Below are positions 43,201 through 51,660 of a stretch of 64,000 nt of DNA, piece by piece. Each line of letters opens with the position of its first letter. The first letter of the stretch is position 1. This DNA is from Hyalella azteca (taxonomy: Eukaryota; Arthropoda; Malacostraca; Amphipoda; Hyalellidae). A program made the position numbers and the translations under genes. The notes under the pieces were generated by a model. The model ran no database searches. It was not told where the DNA came from and saw nothing but the letters and a program-made list of their open reading frames with translations. The stretch is taken from NCBI RefSeq assembly GCF_000764305.2, contig NW_025944978.1:124001-188000 (forward strand). The letters run 5' to 3'.

Positions 43201-43364
43201 GTCAGGACACGGACCTGAAGCGTCTCAACGAGTGGAGGACAGTGGCCATCGCAGTGGACAGAATCCTCTTCTGGGTCTTCTTCGTGGTCACCACCGTGAG
43301 CTCGGTCGTATTCCTGCTCGTCTTGCCCCTCGTCAAGAGAGCAGAGTACGTTAGAAGTACTTGA
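10013..43364 (+). CDS. Nicotinic acetylcholine receptor alpha-type subunit (11 exons, 794 aa)
   Basis: Eleven exons with GT-AG borders join in one frame (2385 nt, 794 residues plus TGA). The product is a pentameric ligand-gated cation-channel subunit of the plasma membrane. Visible marks are a hydrophobic signal-like segment (73-86), the extracellular ligand-binding domain from about 252, loop A WLPD, a 13-residue Cys-loop (C379, C393), the vicinal cysteines C443-C444 that define alpha subunits, M1 (about 462-486), M2 (492-512, with Glu at -1' and 20', Leu at 9'), M3 (526-548), a long cytoplasmic loop and M4 (762-784). M1-M2 wording is closest to alpha7-type subunits as I know the family. Odd features are the acidic extension at 92-251, Phe448 in place of the usual second loop-C Tyr, and Ala at M2 2'. 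Exons lie at 10013-10286, 26226-26833, 27186-27230, 28502-28611, 30374-30554, 32550-32704, 36304-36503, 40473-40590, 40824-41118, 41810-41961 and 43118-43364. Confidence 0.93.
10287..14240 (+). other. Receptor intron 1, first part
   Basis: I see no further exon. A GC-richer stretch at 12285-12450 has open frames on both strands but no recognisable product. Confidence 0.4.
14241..15531 (-). mobile_element. Decayed mariner-family transposon
   Basis: About 1.29 kb between TA dinucleotides (14239-14240 and 15532-15533), with related ends (cgaggggccttcaaaaagtt on the left; ttaggttgcttcaaaagttt read inward from the right). The minus strand carries transposase fragments in several frames: [20 protein letters not shown] near the N-terminus, VGSTHTI and RALAP in the middle, and [24 protein letters not shown] and [13 protein letters not shown] near the C-terminus, where live mariners read HPPYSPDLAP. 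Frameshifts and stops make it a pseudogene. It sits antisense in receptor intron 1. Confidence 0.85.
15532..17206 (+). other. Receptor intron 1, second part
   Basis: AT-rich; nothing recognised before the two minisatellites at 17.2 and 17.5 kb. Confidence 0.4.
17207..17304. repeat. 14-bp minisatellite, 7 units
   Basis: gaacctcgtacact repeated at 17207, 17221, 17235, 17249, 17263, 17277 and 17291 with very few changes. It is in receptor intron 1, so probably young. Confidence 0.9.
17490..18015. repeat. Degenerate ~23-bp tandem array
   Basis: About twenty diverged units around agctactaatgagtagcacc. The rest of the unit varies in length and sequence. It is unrelated in sequence to the 14-bp array 200 bp upstream. 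Confidence 0.85.
18016..19379 (+). other. Receptor intron 1, third part
   Basis: Nothing recognised. Confidence 0.4.
19380..20678. mobile_element. 1.3-kb TIR element with GC-rich motifs
   Basis: Ends are 19-bp inverted repeats with one mismatch (aacatggggcagcgcgccc at 19380; the right end at 20660-20678 differs at one base). Inside an AT-rich body are GC-rich patches at 19556-19625 and 20278-20325, made of GGGCCCATTGCCCC-type motifs, and a ~21-bp minisatellite. No transposase is visible, so a non-autonomous DNA element of unknown superfamily is the best reading. I see no clear target-site duplication. Confidence 0.6.
19741..19945. repeat. ~21-bp AT-rich minisatellite
   Basis: Repeats of tatccttgacatgaaaaaa inside the 1.3-kb TIR element, best kept at 19840-19940. 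Confidence 0.75.
20729..21374 (+). mobile_element. TIR element with GTCT microsatellite and three ~170-bp tandem units (copy A)
   Basis: Left end acaacacttatctttaac, right end agaagtgttgt. After the left end comes (GTCT)n, then three diverged units starting near 20784, 20950 and 21121, each containing ACCTGTCCAATCGATCTGAA followed by an AT-rich tail. Homology with copy B continues about 30 bp past the right end, so that border may lie farther out. The layout resembles Helentron-associated elements such as Drosophila DINE-1 and bivalve CvA/pearl, but that is inference. Confidence 0.7.
21375..25869 (+). other. Receptor intron 1, fourth part
   Basis: Between the TIR element and the SINE. A stretch at 22480-23390 has higher GC and a weak internal echo (gatatctttggcttgccaa near 22690 and gatatatgtggcctgccaa near 23225), suggesting an old duplicated element that I cannot name. 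Confidence 0.35.
23969..24050. repeat. CAACGTTG-rich palindromic repeat
   Basis: Several interleaved copies of ttgattcaacgttg-like motifs on both strands in receptor intron 1. It looks like a fragment of a dispersed palindromic repeat. Confidence 0.5.
25870..26100 (-). mobile_element. Probable tRNA-derived SINE
   Basis: Read on the minus strand from 26100 it starts gcggtgtggtgactgaaagg, resembling a tRNA A box, and about 50 bases on has gagttcgatcccatc, a B-box match (GTTCGATCC). A second B-box-like gcgggttcaaagg lies in the body. It ends about 125 bp upstream of receptor exon 2. The 3' border is approximate. Confidence 0.5.
26226..26833 (+). CDS. nAChR exon 2: acidic extension and start of the ligand-binding domain
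   Basis: Residues 92-294. The acceptor has a clear pyrimidine tract (ttcaatttcag) and the donor is GATATG|gttagt. The first 160 residues are low-complexity and rich in Asp, Glu, Ser, Asn, Pro and Tyr, unlike the short mature N-terminus of known nAChRs. From about 252 the sequence becomes typical: an amphipathic helix ([19 protein letters not shown]), an N-A-S glycosylation site and the first beta strand ([15 protein letters not shown]). Confidence 0.9.
27186..27230 (+). CDS. nAChR exon 3: 45-nt exon
   Basis: Encodes [15 protein letters not shown] (295-309), the beta1-beta2 segment leading into loop D. A separate 45-nt exon at this place is a classic nAChR gene feature. It lies between tgcag and gtgagg, phase 0 at both ends. 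Confidence 0.93.
28266..28418 (+). mobile_element. Short hairpin element with GTCC microsatellite (copy 1)
   Basis: Begins tagcgcattttcacattta, has a GTCC/GTCT run, and ends with tttcgtcgacgagaaaatgc then the palindrome ACTCACTGCAGTGAGT and gagttata. AGCGCATTTTCTC and GAGAAAATGCGCT form an inverted repeat, so the transcript can fold as a long hairpin. Located in receptor intron 3, just before exon 4. Confidence 0.72.
28502..28611 (+). CDS. nAChR exon 4: loop D and loop A
   Basis: Residues 310-345 plus two bases. It begins EWVDQLLSW with the loop D Trp and ends with the loop A signature [10 protein letters not shown], then AA completed by exon 5 to Asn. The acceptor is cacgcag and the donor gtgagt. 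A GTCC-rich hairpin element ends about 80 bp upstream. Confidence 0.93.
28612..30129 (+). other. Receptor intron 4
   Basis: AT-rich intron sequence without recognised features until the 81-bp array. Confidence 0.4.
30130..30368. repeat. 81-bp tandem repeat, 3 units, abutting the exon 5 acceptor
   Basis: Units start taaatattata at 30130, 30211 and 30292. The first two are nearly identical; the third is more diverged at its end and runs to about 15 bases before the exon 5 acceptor (30371-30373). It therefore occupies the place of the branch point and pyrimidine tract. Confidence 0.9.
30374..30554 (+). CDS. nAChR exon 5: Cys-loop and loop B
   Basis: Residues 346-406. Starts after accggcag, and the first base completes Asn346. 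Contains GKVFWPPP, the Cys-loop (C379 and C393 with 13 residues between, including YFPFDDQT), and loop B GSWIYDG with the ligand-box Trp. The donor is CAG|gtaatt. The acceptor has almost no pyrimidine tract because an 81-bp tandem array runs to within about 15 bases of it. Confidence 0.92.
31010..31240. repeat. 42-bp GC-rich minisatellite, about 5.5 units
   Basis: caggcca recurs at 31052, 31094, 31136, 31178 and 31220 with a diverged copy at 31021. Unit core ttgcgcaggccaagtgttgc. Because 42 is divisible by 3, several frames on both strands stay open and give repeated Cys-rich or His-rich peptides; I treat these as by-products. Located in receptor intron 5. Confidence 0.88.
32550..32704 (+). 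CDS. nAChR exon 6: loop C with vicinal cysteines
   Basis: Residues 407-457 plus two bases. Carries NGEWELLEA and loop [14 protein letters not shown]; the adjacent cysteines mark an alpha subunit. The usual second loop-C Tyr is Phe448. The exon ends in ACC-ATC repeats (TITITIR) and a weak donor, CAG|gtcggt, which is echoed several times downstream (see repeat at 32680-33080). Confidence 0.92.
32680..33080 (+). repeat. Degenerate ~80-bp array repeating the exon 6 donor region
   Basis: The exon end CCATCAG|GTCGGTTGGGTG is echoed by ccatcaggctagttgggtga (32870), ccatcaggttcg (32946), gcatcaggttgactag (33028) and ccatcagggtggct (33068), and more weakly by gacaggttagttc (32784). Spacing is mostly 75-89 bases. 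GATGTCAC-like and ATCACC motifs recur between them. The units are diverged and each keeps a potential GT after CAG in some cases. Confidence 0.65.
33081..36303 (+). other. Receptor intron 6 after the donor array
   Basis: No exon-like block in phase with M1 was found before 36304. Nothing else recognised. Confidence 0.4.
36304..36503 (+). CDS. nAChR exon 7: M1 and pore-lining M2
   Basis: Residues 458-524. [10 protein letters not shown] opens M1, then PPDSGEK and M2. In M2 numbering the pore shows Glu -1', Ala 2', Thr 6', Leu 9', Val 13' and Glu 20'. Glu at -1' predicts cation selectivity by family knowledge. The acceptor is atggcag and the donor ATTG|gtgagt. Confidence 0.94.
36504..40472 (+). 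other. Receptor intron 7
   Basis: A direct repeat of tttttcggtgtaccttg (near 38718 and 38748), and a GC-richer block at 39240-39680 with open frames but no motif. No M2-M3 alternative exon seen. Confidence 0.4.
40473..40590 (+). CDS. nAChR exon 8: M3
   Basis: Residues 525-563 plus two bases. After tgtttttag it encodes M3 ([19 protein letters not shown]), then NCHYRGP and the start of the cytoplasmic loop (SPWMRR). The donor is AGGAG|gtacgt. Confidence 0.92.
40824..41118 (+). CDS. nAChR exon 9: M3-M4 cytoplasmic loop, part 1
   Basis: Residues 564-662. Begins [11 protein letters not shown], then a Ser/Asn/Lys-rich region typical of the variable intracellular loop. The acceptor is cactttcag and the donor AAA|gtgggt. 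Phase matches both neighbours. No catalytic or structural motif is expected here. Confidence 0.88.
41810..41961 (+). CDS. nAChR exon 10: M3-M4 loop, part 2
   Basis: Residues 663-712 plus two bases, ending NSFRRTNSI and the donor CAG|gtgatt. The acceptor is a NAGNAG site (cagcag), so use of the first CAG at 41804-41806 would add one Gln. The last bases of the exon, with the donor and an acceptor-like tract, are copied about ten times in the following intron. Reading straight on from the exon meets TGA at once, so retention truncates. Confidence 0.85.
41945..42290 (+). repeat. 33-bp splice-site minisatellite at the exon 10 border
   Basis: The unit is AACCAACTCCATCAG (15 nt, the end of exon 10) plus gtgattttccttccgcag (18 nt, donor plus pyrimidine tract plus acceptor). 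About ten units follow the exon. Units at 41980-41994, 42079-42093 and 42244-42258 keep both an AG before and a GT after the 15-nt core; the others have lost one (gctg for gcag, or ttgatt, atgatt, gggatt for gtgatt). Confidence 0.92.
43118..43364 (+). CDS. nAChR exon 11: MA helix, M4 and stop
   Basis: Residues 713-794 and TGA. After ttcgcag it encodes the membrane-associated helix ([13 protein letters not shown]), [14 protein letters not shown] and the rest of M4, then a short charged tail ending EYVRST. Phase 2 from exon 10 is completed by the first C (Ser713). Confidence 0.93.
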
Positions 43365-46300
43365 GGTCTTACTTGCTCTTCGATATTCTTATGTACAGAA
43401 CGGGAAATTTTCTAGCTCTCCTGCTGGTTGATGTGATCAACTGTTGAAGAGGAGTTTTTGAAGGATGAAATGTTAACCTTGTATATATTTAATTGCCCAG
43501 CGAATTTTTTTCTGAAAAAGTGGCATTTTAAAGTGCTTTGAAAGTGAAGAAATGGTTTTTGAAATTTTATACGGTTGAGAAAACTGAAGGCGATTTATCC
43601 GCGAAGGAACTTGTTATTGTTGAGGTGAATGTTTGAAGTTTGTCGAAGCTTTTAGTCCTGAGCTGAGGTGCGGGAGGGAAAATGAGATCATTTAAATAAG
43701 AAGTACAGCTTTTTCCGCCGATTAGTTTTGCTGCTGTCAGATGGCATTTTTAAGCAACTGAAGGGAGATAAAAACTGTTCGTATAGTGGTCTCTTTTAAT
43801 GCTGAATGCTTCACCATTGTCCATTTATTTAATCATTACTGAAGAATAAATAAAATGATTATTAATGTACAATAAATATGCATAGGATGGGACAGCTCTT
43901 GTTGAAATAAGTCAAGTTTAAATGGAAAAGAAATGTTCATTTACTACAGATTTTCAAAGTTCCTAGCAACATTTACTTCAATCGATTCTTGTTCAGAAAA
44001 GAGATCGCGGAAAACCGTGAATTTAGTATTAGATTAGATTTTCTCCGAGACAAATAATTATCAGTATAAATAAACTGGCGTGCTTCCAGGGAACGACATT
44101 GACCGCTTGCTGTGCACCCGCATATTCCAAAGCTCACCGTTTAAGAGGCATATAGTAGCCATTAGCCAATGCCTGGGCCTATACTTTCAAAAAAAGTTTA
44201 GAGATCGTAAGTTCATCAGTCAATCAGTGACGGCCATTCCAGCAAAATCCACCAATCATAGACAAGAAAATAGAGCGTAGGTACTTACTTACGTTCACTT
44301 GGCGTGTTTTGAAAGTATGACCCCTGATCAATAATAAAATGCAGTCATTTCAAATGAAGCATATGAAATCTTCACTCAGCAGATTCCGTAAGCTTTATCG
44401 TAGCCTGACGATGATGAATTCAAAATTCCACTTCGTTGGAAAGAATAAGTACATTTGAATACAGTCATCTTATATCTTCCGTCATTGGTGCCGAAAAAGT
44501 ACTCTGGAATGCTTTAATTTCATAATTTCGGTCTCGGTAGCAAGAAATAAGACTTGCTTTGGAATATATTCATTTTATGCCTTCCGTCACAGCAGAGAAA
44601 AATTATTTCTCTGAAAAACATTCTTCGCACAACAAATTTCTCAGTTGGCGAGTCTTGTGCAGATCTTTGTGAGATCAGAGCAACCAATTACTGAGATGCT
44701 CAAATTTGGGTTTGCGATAATATAATCTCAATCGCATATTATAACCTCTCTCGCAGCAGGCTTTAGTATAAAAATAATTTTATGTAGATAGCAGCATAAA
44801 TCTTCCCTTGTTATGAAAATACCATAAGCTCATTGACAATAATAGTTTTAGGATAAAAAGTTCGTATTTTCTGCGTAAACTCTGTTTTTGCCATTGCATG
44901 CATAGCTGCCGTAGAGAACTAGCAGTACATTAAGTACTAGAAAGTTATTTGTTTAACTGATGCTAAACATTGTTAAGGAAGAACTATATTCCTTAAATAA
45001 TATTTAAGAAACAGCTTGGAATTTAATATTCGTGCTACATTAGCACGTGTCGCTTTTGTTGACTTTGGATATCGTATTAATAACCGCTCAACAGTTGAAA
45101 AATTTTCGATATAATGATAGTGATAATTCGGTGGCGGCAAATAATAAAGATTTAGCAGTAAATAATTTACTGAAGTGTGCATAATATAAGATTCGTATTG
45201 TCAAACATAGCGAGGGTAATTTATATTTTAAAACTAAACACCCTTCAACAATCGCAAAAGTTAAACTATAGAAGTAAAATTCTTCAACGAATTTATGATA
45301 ATCGTAAAAATAGTCACGTAACCATTTCGATGGTAAAGATTATCGAATCGAATTTAAATTTAGTCAGATTAAAAATTTAATGTTAATAAAACTATTTGTA
45401 GTTCCTGAACAAATTCCAAGCCAGTGTTGCAATTTGCCCAGCAAACTGTAAAAAATTGCCCGTTACTTAAATTGCTGTAATTTCAAAATGTTATCGAACT
45501 TGATTAGCATTTTTGATCAAACTTTACAGAACAATTGGTAGTAGCTTAATTCTTCAAGTATAGAAAATAGATGACACCAAGAAGATCATTACTAGGAGCA
45601 GCAAGGAACATAAGCAATAACATATGGAACTTTATTGTCTTTTCTCCAATGTTCTTTATTACATTTGAAAATTAGAAAAATGTTTCGAACGCTCAGATTA
45701 AGTACTCAATATTGGCAGTTTTTGTACCTAAATAGGTTTATCTTGACACTCTCACCGCAATATAAATATTTAAAATCAGTTTATGTCCTCTGACGCCGCT
45801 AAGTGAACTCCATTGTAAAAGAAGACCATATAGCTATCACAGAGAACCCTTGCCTGGAATTTAAAATATTTACAACATTTAAGGAAAAATTTAACTATTT
45901 TCATTGATATTGAACTAGTGAAGAGACTTGGTAGCGTTGTTCCAAGCTGGCATTGGAATTTATGATCCTTCGAATGCTTCTTTCTAAAATCATTCTTCTA
46001 ATGTAAAGGTGTTTTATAGTCAATGTAGAATTTTAGAATTTGACTGGAATTTGGGCTCTTCCTTCCATGTATCAGACGATAATTAAATATCATGACGACC
46101 GAAATTTTATCGCGTATGAATTAACGAGAAAATTGAAAAAATCGCTGTTTAACTAATAATTGTTATATTAATATTTTAGATGCTCTGCCTATTGTATATA
46201 TTAGTGGGAATCATTGCCACATTTTCCTGAAGGAATAGCCGCAAGAATTCCTTCATTAAAAGTTTGTTCGTGGCGTCATCGCGAATATAATTCAGCTATT

Positions 46301-47904
46301 TTCGGCTGCCTAGCAATACATCAGACGTAACTTATTTACTAGTAAATGGGGTCATTAAAATTATATTGTTATAGATGGCAATTTTTGAGACTGTAGCTGT
46401 AGAGATTAAGAAGGAAGCTTTACAGATTATCTGTCTAACTTATTGGCCAAAACTTCCTATAGACATCGTCCTAACCAATTGTATTCATGTCAACCTCATA
46501 AAACGCGGCTAGAATTTTCACAAATCTCATAACTGTAGATAATTTATTTTACTCTCCCTCGGGTCTTTCAACTTAATTTTTCGACCACGTAAGATAAATT
46601 TACTTGTTTTTCTCATCTAATCATTCATTAATCTCATTCAATTAGCTATAATTGGAACAATTTAGTCAAACTGTTTAAATTAAATCTAAATTTTCTAACA
46701 TTGCAATCCGCAATTCGGAAAAACTAATGAAATTTGTCAGCATTAAATTGTGCGGAGTGCTTGTAGGAATAATAAAAGATTTATTTGCCTTGTTTAATTA
46801 TTATCGTCTTCCTTCCTTCGTTCGTTCAGCAAACCACACGTGAGCGATACCGTCTTTCCTGTGATTTTAGCCTATGGACTTTGTTGGCGGTCAAATAAAT
46901 GAATGAGACTGTGGCCTTAATGTCACTCAAATAAATGAATGAGACTTTGTCCAAACTCTGATGCACTTAAACGCCCATGTCAGTCTGAGTCAGTTTGTCC
47001 CTGTATAACGGGGTAACAGTTCACGCGTATAATAAACTTGTCACTATTTGAATATAACCACCCATTCATTTTGTGAGTCCGCCATTTCCATAGAATTGCC
47101 AAATTGTCAACAAAGACTTCAGTGTAAATGAAACAATAGTTGACATTAAGTAATTAACATTGCATCAGTGTTATGAGCATTAACAGTAGCTCATGAAATA
47201 CAGTAGAGTTGATGTTCAACTAATGCATTATTTTCATGTACGGGGTACTAGAATTTTACTACGATATACGCATTGCATCCCGAAACTAATTAGTCAACCA
47301 ATTCATTTTTGAGGGGTATACCTGTATAGTGTATGTGCGCTATACTAGCTGCGGACATGTATGGATGTGTAGGATTCTAGGATAAAGAAAAACTGCAATG
47401 ACGAAGATTCAATCAAAATAGAAACAGAAAAATTAATCAATTGCGATCATATTTTAGCAATACCCACAAGACGATTTGGCATTTTAATGAAATATTTAAG
47501 CACTTGCGCTTGGTTGTTATTTTCTTGTGTCTGGTGACGAGGTAATAACTTTTAATCTATTGATTCTATTATGTGGTTCTTACACTTCCAACGCTGTTGA
47601 TTTCAGGCAAGGGACTAAAATATTATTATATATTATGCAAGCAAAAAAAAATTTAAGGTCGAAACAAGAAAAGTCTAAGAAGTTAAGACGTCAATGAAAT
47701 TTTTCACGAATTTAAACATACTTTTATCAGTTGAATTTTTTCATTACTATTTTACTATTCATGCATGTTTACAGTTCACTTGTTTTTTTTTTTGCCACTG
47801 CCTAATGTGTGAAATGTTTCACTTTGTCAATTAAAGCCATAAATCTTATTTTCCGGAAAATAACGCTTCTTGATATTCAGCAAGTCAAACTGGTGCAATA
47901 AGAT
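43365..47904. other. Intergenic region, left of the retroelement relic
   Basis: Receptor 3' UTR at the start, then AT-rich sequence. A 20-base direct repeat (tcaaataaatgaatgagact) occurs near 46888 and 46927. No gene recognised. Confidence 0.4.
43845..43850 (+). promoter_or_regulatory. Candidate nAChR poly(A) signal
   Basis: AATAAA about 480 bases after the receptor stop, followed by further AATAAA-like motifs. Assigned by position only. Confidence 0.35.
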
Positions 47905-48745
47905 GATAATTACTTCGTCACTAAAACTTACCGGAAACCTACAGACGTCGTAAAGGTCCTGAACGAAGAAAACAAATGTTCCCAACGCTACAAAATCAGC
48001 ACCATACGCGCCTTCATACATCAAGCGTTCAAGACCTGTACATCGACCCGTGACTTGAAAACTGAACTCGGACCTGCAAGCAAATTCTTGTCAACAACGG
48101 TTATGCGAAAAATACTATTGACACAGAATTTTCAAATTTTCGTGCACGTCGAAACCGAACATATGAATCCACATCAAAAGATTTTACCCAGAATTTACAA
48201 TCAAAAACAGATGAAGAGCGGTTATAGGGCAGATGAAAGAGTCCTCAACTCAATTTTGCAAAATCAGCTGCAAAACAATAAGTGACCCAATAAAATCCTG
48301 ATTTACTACAAAAACAAGAATATCAAGAATTTAATCATTAAAAATAACACATGTAAAAAGTAAGGACCACTGTATGAAGCTAGTGTCATTTACAAATTCT
48401 CCTGCACGAAAGAAGGCTATAGGCTTCTCCAAAATCTAAATTGCATCGGTTTGACCAGCACGATCTACCCTGAGCCGCCGACTCACATGCCACATATAAA
48501 CTGGAGGACCAAAGAACCACGTGCGGGAGGCCCACATCGAGACCATCACCTGCTCGACGTTGGAGACCTGCACCAGCATCATCATGCGGTGCCCCGATAC
48601 TACAAGACAGGTGATAGCAGAGGCTCTCATCATCTAGGATGAGACCTACACCAGCATCATCATGCGGTGCTCCGATATATACAAGACTGGCGATACCATC
48701 ATCAAATATGAGTTTCCAGCTATCAATTTGCAAATCACAGGATTT
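47905..48745 (+). mobile_element. Penelope-like retroelement relic (RT C-terminus and GIY-YIG domain)
   Basis: One frame from 47905 reads TKTYRKPTDVVKVLNEENKC, then RYKISTIRAFIHQAFKTC, a pattern typical of the C-terminal part of Penelope-type reverse transcriptases. After two in-frame stops come ILIYYKNKNIKNLIIKNN, VIYKFSCTKEGYRLLQNLNC and IGLTST, matching the GIY-YIG endonuclease start. After a frameshift come GGPKNHVREAH, TSIIMRCPDTTR, VIAEALII and FPAINLQITGF. The TSIIMRC segment is partly duplicated. It is a broken, 5'-truncated copy in the intergenic gap. Confidence 0.8.
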
Positions 48746-50439
48746 TTGAGGACGTCGAAATTTTTCTCGAAATAATTTTTAGTTTTGATTTTGAACGTAT
48801 CTACGATACCTTTTGTATGTACTTATGTCATTCGCAAATTTCTAGTGTTGTGAAACTCTTCACCTACTTGAGAATGAATATTGAATATTCAAAACGTCGT
48901 CATTTGGTGACGTATTCAAAACGTCAATAAAATGTCATTTGGTAACTTGCTTTTCGATCTCCTAAAACCAGCGAGAAATTTTGTTCGGCTTATTGAAAAA
49001 AAAAAAAACAAAAAGGAAATTGTTAGTAAAAAGCATACTCTGGTCTTCAATGAAACGTGCATAAATGAAGAACTTCTGCCTAACTACACTAGTATACATG
49101 TACTTGATTTAACACAGTTAATACTTCGGCATCACGCACTTTTCAAAAAAATAACACGAGTAAGTCGTTCCTATCGTAAGCCCTAAACATTTAAACTTTC
49201 TCTACTGAATTTGATACTGTTTAATTAAAAGATGTATTTATTTTGATCAACCCTAAACATTTTTGTTTCTAAAAATAATTCACGGCAAATTTTTGTAAAC
49301 ATGTTCGTTGTCATCAATCTTTATTTCCAGTGACGATAATAAGAGCTCTTAATGTTAATTAGGTCAATTCTCTATGAGGAAACGACAATTTTCTTCTAAA
49401 AATTTTCCTCTGTTTGTTTTTCTTGGCCTGTTAAACAAGGTCATCAAATACAAACTGTTGAATCCAAATCTGTGGTTCCTCCAGACCGGTTTTCTCTTTG
49501 TTTATTTTAGCTGTGCAGGTTACCGAGAAAATTCGTGTCACGTATTCGAGTCGAATTCTCATATAATCACGACAGGCCAACTCAAGCAAGTTGTCTCAAT
49601 TCAGGAACAGGATGATGATATTCTACTGTCATGTGTGAATAATTCAAATAAATAAACTCACTTCTTGGGGCTATCACGTGATTTACATTTGAAAAATTAT
49701 ACTGTATATCCGATAGAAAATTAGGTTATAACTAAGACGCAAAATTTACGCACCATGTAATTTAAAAATGTTTTATTCATAACATTTATTTCTGAGAAGT
49801 AGTCAACATTTTATTTGAGCTTCCACGAAATCATTCATCCCAAGATATCTCGTAGCATTGACAGATAACCATAAATTGGTTATAAATTATCTCCAAAGCC
49901 TGTACATTGATTAGAAGCTTAAAGGCTATAAAATGAAATGTTTCTACCGCCGACCATATATGTGGTCGTAGTCATTTTCGATAAATATACCTATAGCTTC
50001 CATGTTATACATTTGCATATCCCGCATTGCCTGCAAATTTTAGAGTATATTTATAAGAAATAATTAATTTACCTCATTAAATAGAAATTAACGCAAACGT
50101 GTAGCATAGAAATCACGAAAAAGGCAACGTCAGAGTGGAAATGATGTGCAGGTTGTGACGATAGAGACAAAGTGACATGCTGTCTAGTGTCGATGTGGAT
50201 CAATGTCACAATCTCGGTCAAATATTCTGTCGAAAGAAACACAGTTCATAAAACAGTGACACCAGTTTCTGTCTGTTATGTAAACGAAGTCAAATAACGT
50301 GTCATTTATACCGTAAACAATGTTTGCTCATAGGTTTTTGTTTTTTAATGTAAGGTACAAACGAAATTAGGCTTCAAAGCTCGAACTGAAATTGGCCAAA
50401 AGGCTTACGATGCGTCTGGCAGCGCTTCCAAACAATTAG

Positions 50440-50560
50440 TAATTATTTATATTAATATAAATATAATTACAAATTATTACAATATTATTTATATTATTAT
50501 TATTAAATAATAATATTTATATATTATTATTTTTATTATTATTTGTAACAATTTATTATA
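50440..50560. repeat. AT-only low-complexity tract
   Basis: Mixed ATT/TAA microsatellite of about 100 bases in the intergenic region, partly self-complementary. Confidence 0.85.
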
Positions 50561-51252
50561 TGTTATTCGTTTGATGAAATGCCAAATAATTATATCACTC
50601 GATTGAAAAACGAACTAATTACCCTGTACCAGATTAAGAGAACGTAGGATTGGCTAGGATTTTTTATATTAGAGTCCCTGACCTGAGTCCCCTAACGCCA
50701 ACTTGTGTTTTTAAGAAAAAAGTGCGCATTAATTCCCTGTATATAATAACAAATTCGAAGCTGATCTTGAACATTGAGTATATAATTGCATTAAAAGTCA
50801 ATTTTGTACATAAAGTTCATGAATGTAAGTACAAAATATACTGTACATTAAAACTATACAATAACAAATGCCCAGCCAACTTGCGGTCTCCAGGATTTTT
50901 CTGATTCCTCTTAGAAGAAGACATCAATTTGGAAATTTTCACGTATTATTTAGCTGTAACAATTATGAAATAAAACAAAGGCAAATCCAATCCTTCAAAG
51001 TATTAGTTTACTTACGAATCAATTTATGCTCATAGCTTCTGTGTCTCTCGCGTAAACATTACTGTTTCAACTCTTCTTGCTTTTATTCTAGAGGAAATTA
51101 TACATTTTATACATACTTAATTATTTTCCTTCCTAATATATTTCTACTTCGCACTAAGCTTCAAGCAATGCCCCTCTGAATGCTATTGTGACAATGTACT
51201 GCACGATATCCTAATAAAATTTAATTTCATTCACTCAATTACTTAATCTCAC

Positions 51253-51258
51253 TTTATT
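51253..51258 (-). promoter_or_regulatory. Candidate KY-like gene poly(A) signal
   Basis: TTTATT on +, so AATAAA on the transcript strand, about 265 bases past the stop. Assigned by position only. Confidence 0.35.
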
Positions 51259-51522
51259 CTTGGAATATATTAGCATTTCTCAATAATGACTTAGCTTATT
51301 ACATGACCTATAAAATTTGAACAATTTTTCTTACCTAAACAAAATTTCCGAAACTATAACTTCCAGGGAATCATTAATAATCAACATCAATTTCCGCTAG
51401 AGCACAATTAGGCAACAAATCTTACATTTTCTTCCTTAAAATTCAACTGAGTAATAACATCGCAATATTCATTTGCGTATGCTTGTGCGAATTATCGTAC
51501 TGCGTTTTCAGTCCGCCCTTCA

Positions 51523-51660
51523 TTATCTTGCTCTCACTTTGAGTCTCAATTTCTCCGTCTTCTTTTGTTCCCTTCGTTTCTTCTCTTCTTCTGGCAGTCC
51601 AAGCATCTTACTTTCCAGCAAATACACGGCCAGCAGCGGCAAACGCCAGCGACCGCGAAC
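51523..51660 (-). CDS. KY-like exon p: C-terminus and stop
   Basis: Residues 800-844 and TAA. VRGRWRLPLLAVYLLESKM matches the family C-terminal block GKWRLPLL as I know it, followed by a Lys/Arg/Glu helix. The acceptor is cgtttgacag, phase 0. Confidence 0.9.
   Translation of the reverse strand, partial: VRGRWRLPLLAVYLLESKMLGLPEEEKKRREQKKTEKLRLKVRAR

Larger units (their letters stand above)
48746..51522. other. Intergenic region, right of the relic
   Basis: AT-rich with the AT-only tract at 50.5 kb. The end holds the 3' UTR of the KY-like gene. No gene recognised. Confidence 0.4.

Noticed and set aside
48386..48733. Minus-strand 115-codon frame
   Set aside because: Shadow of the Penelope-like GIY-YIG segment on the plus strand.
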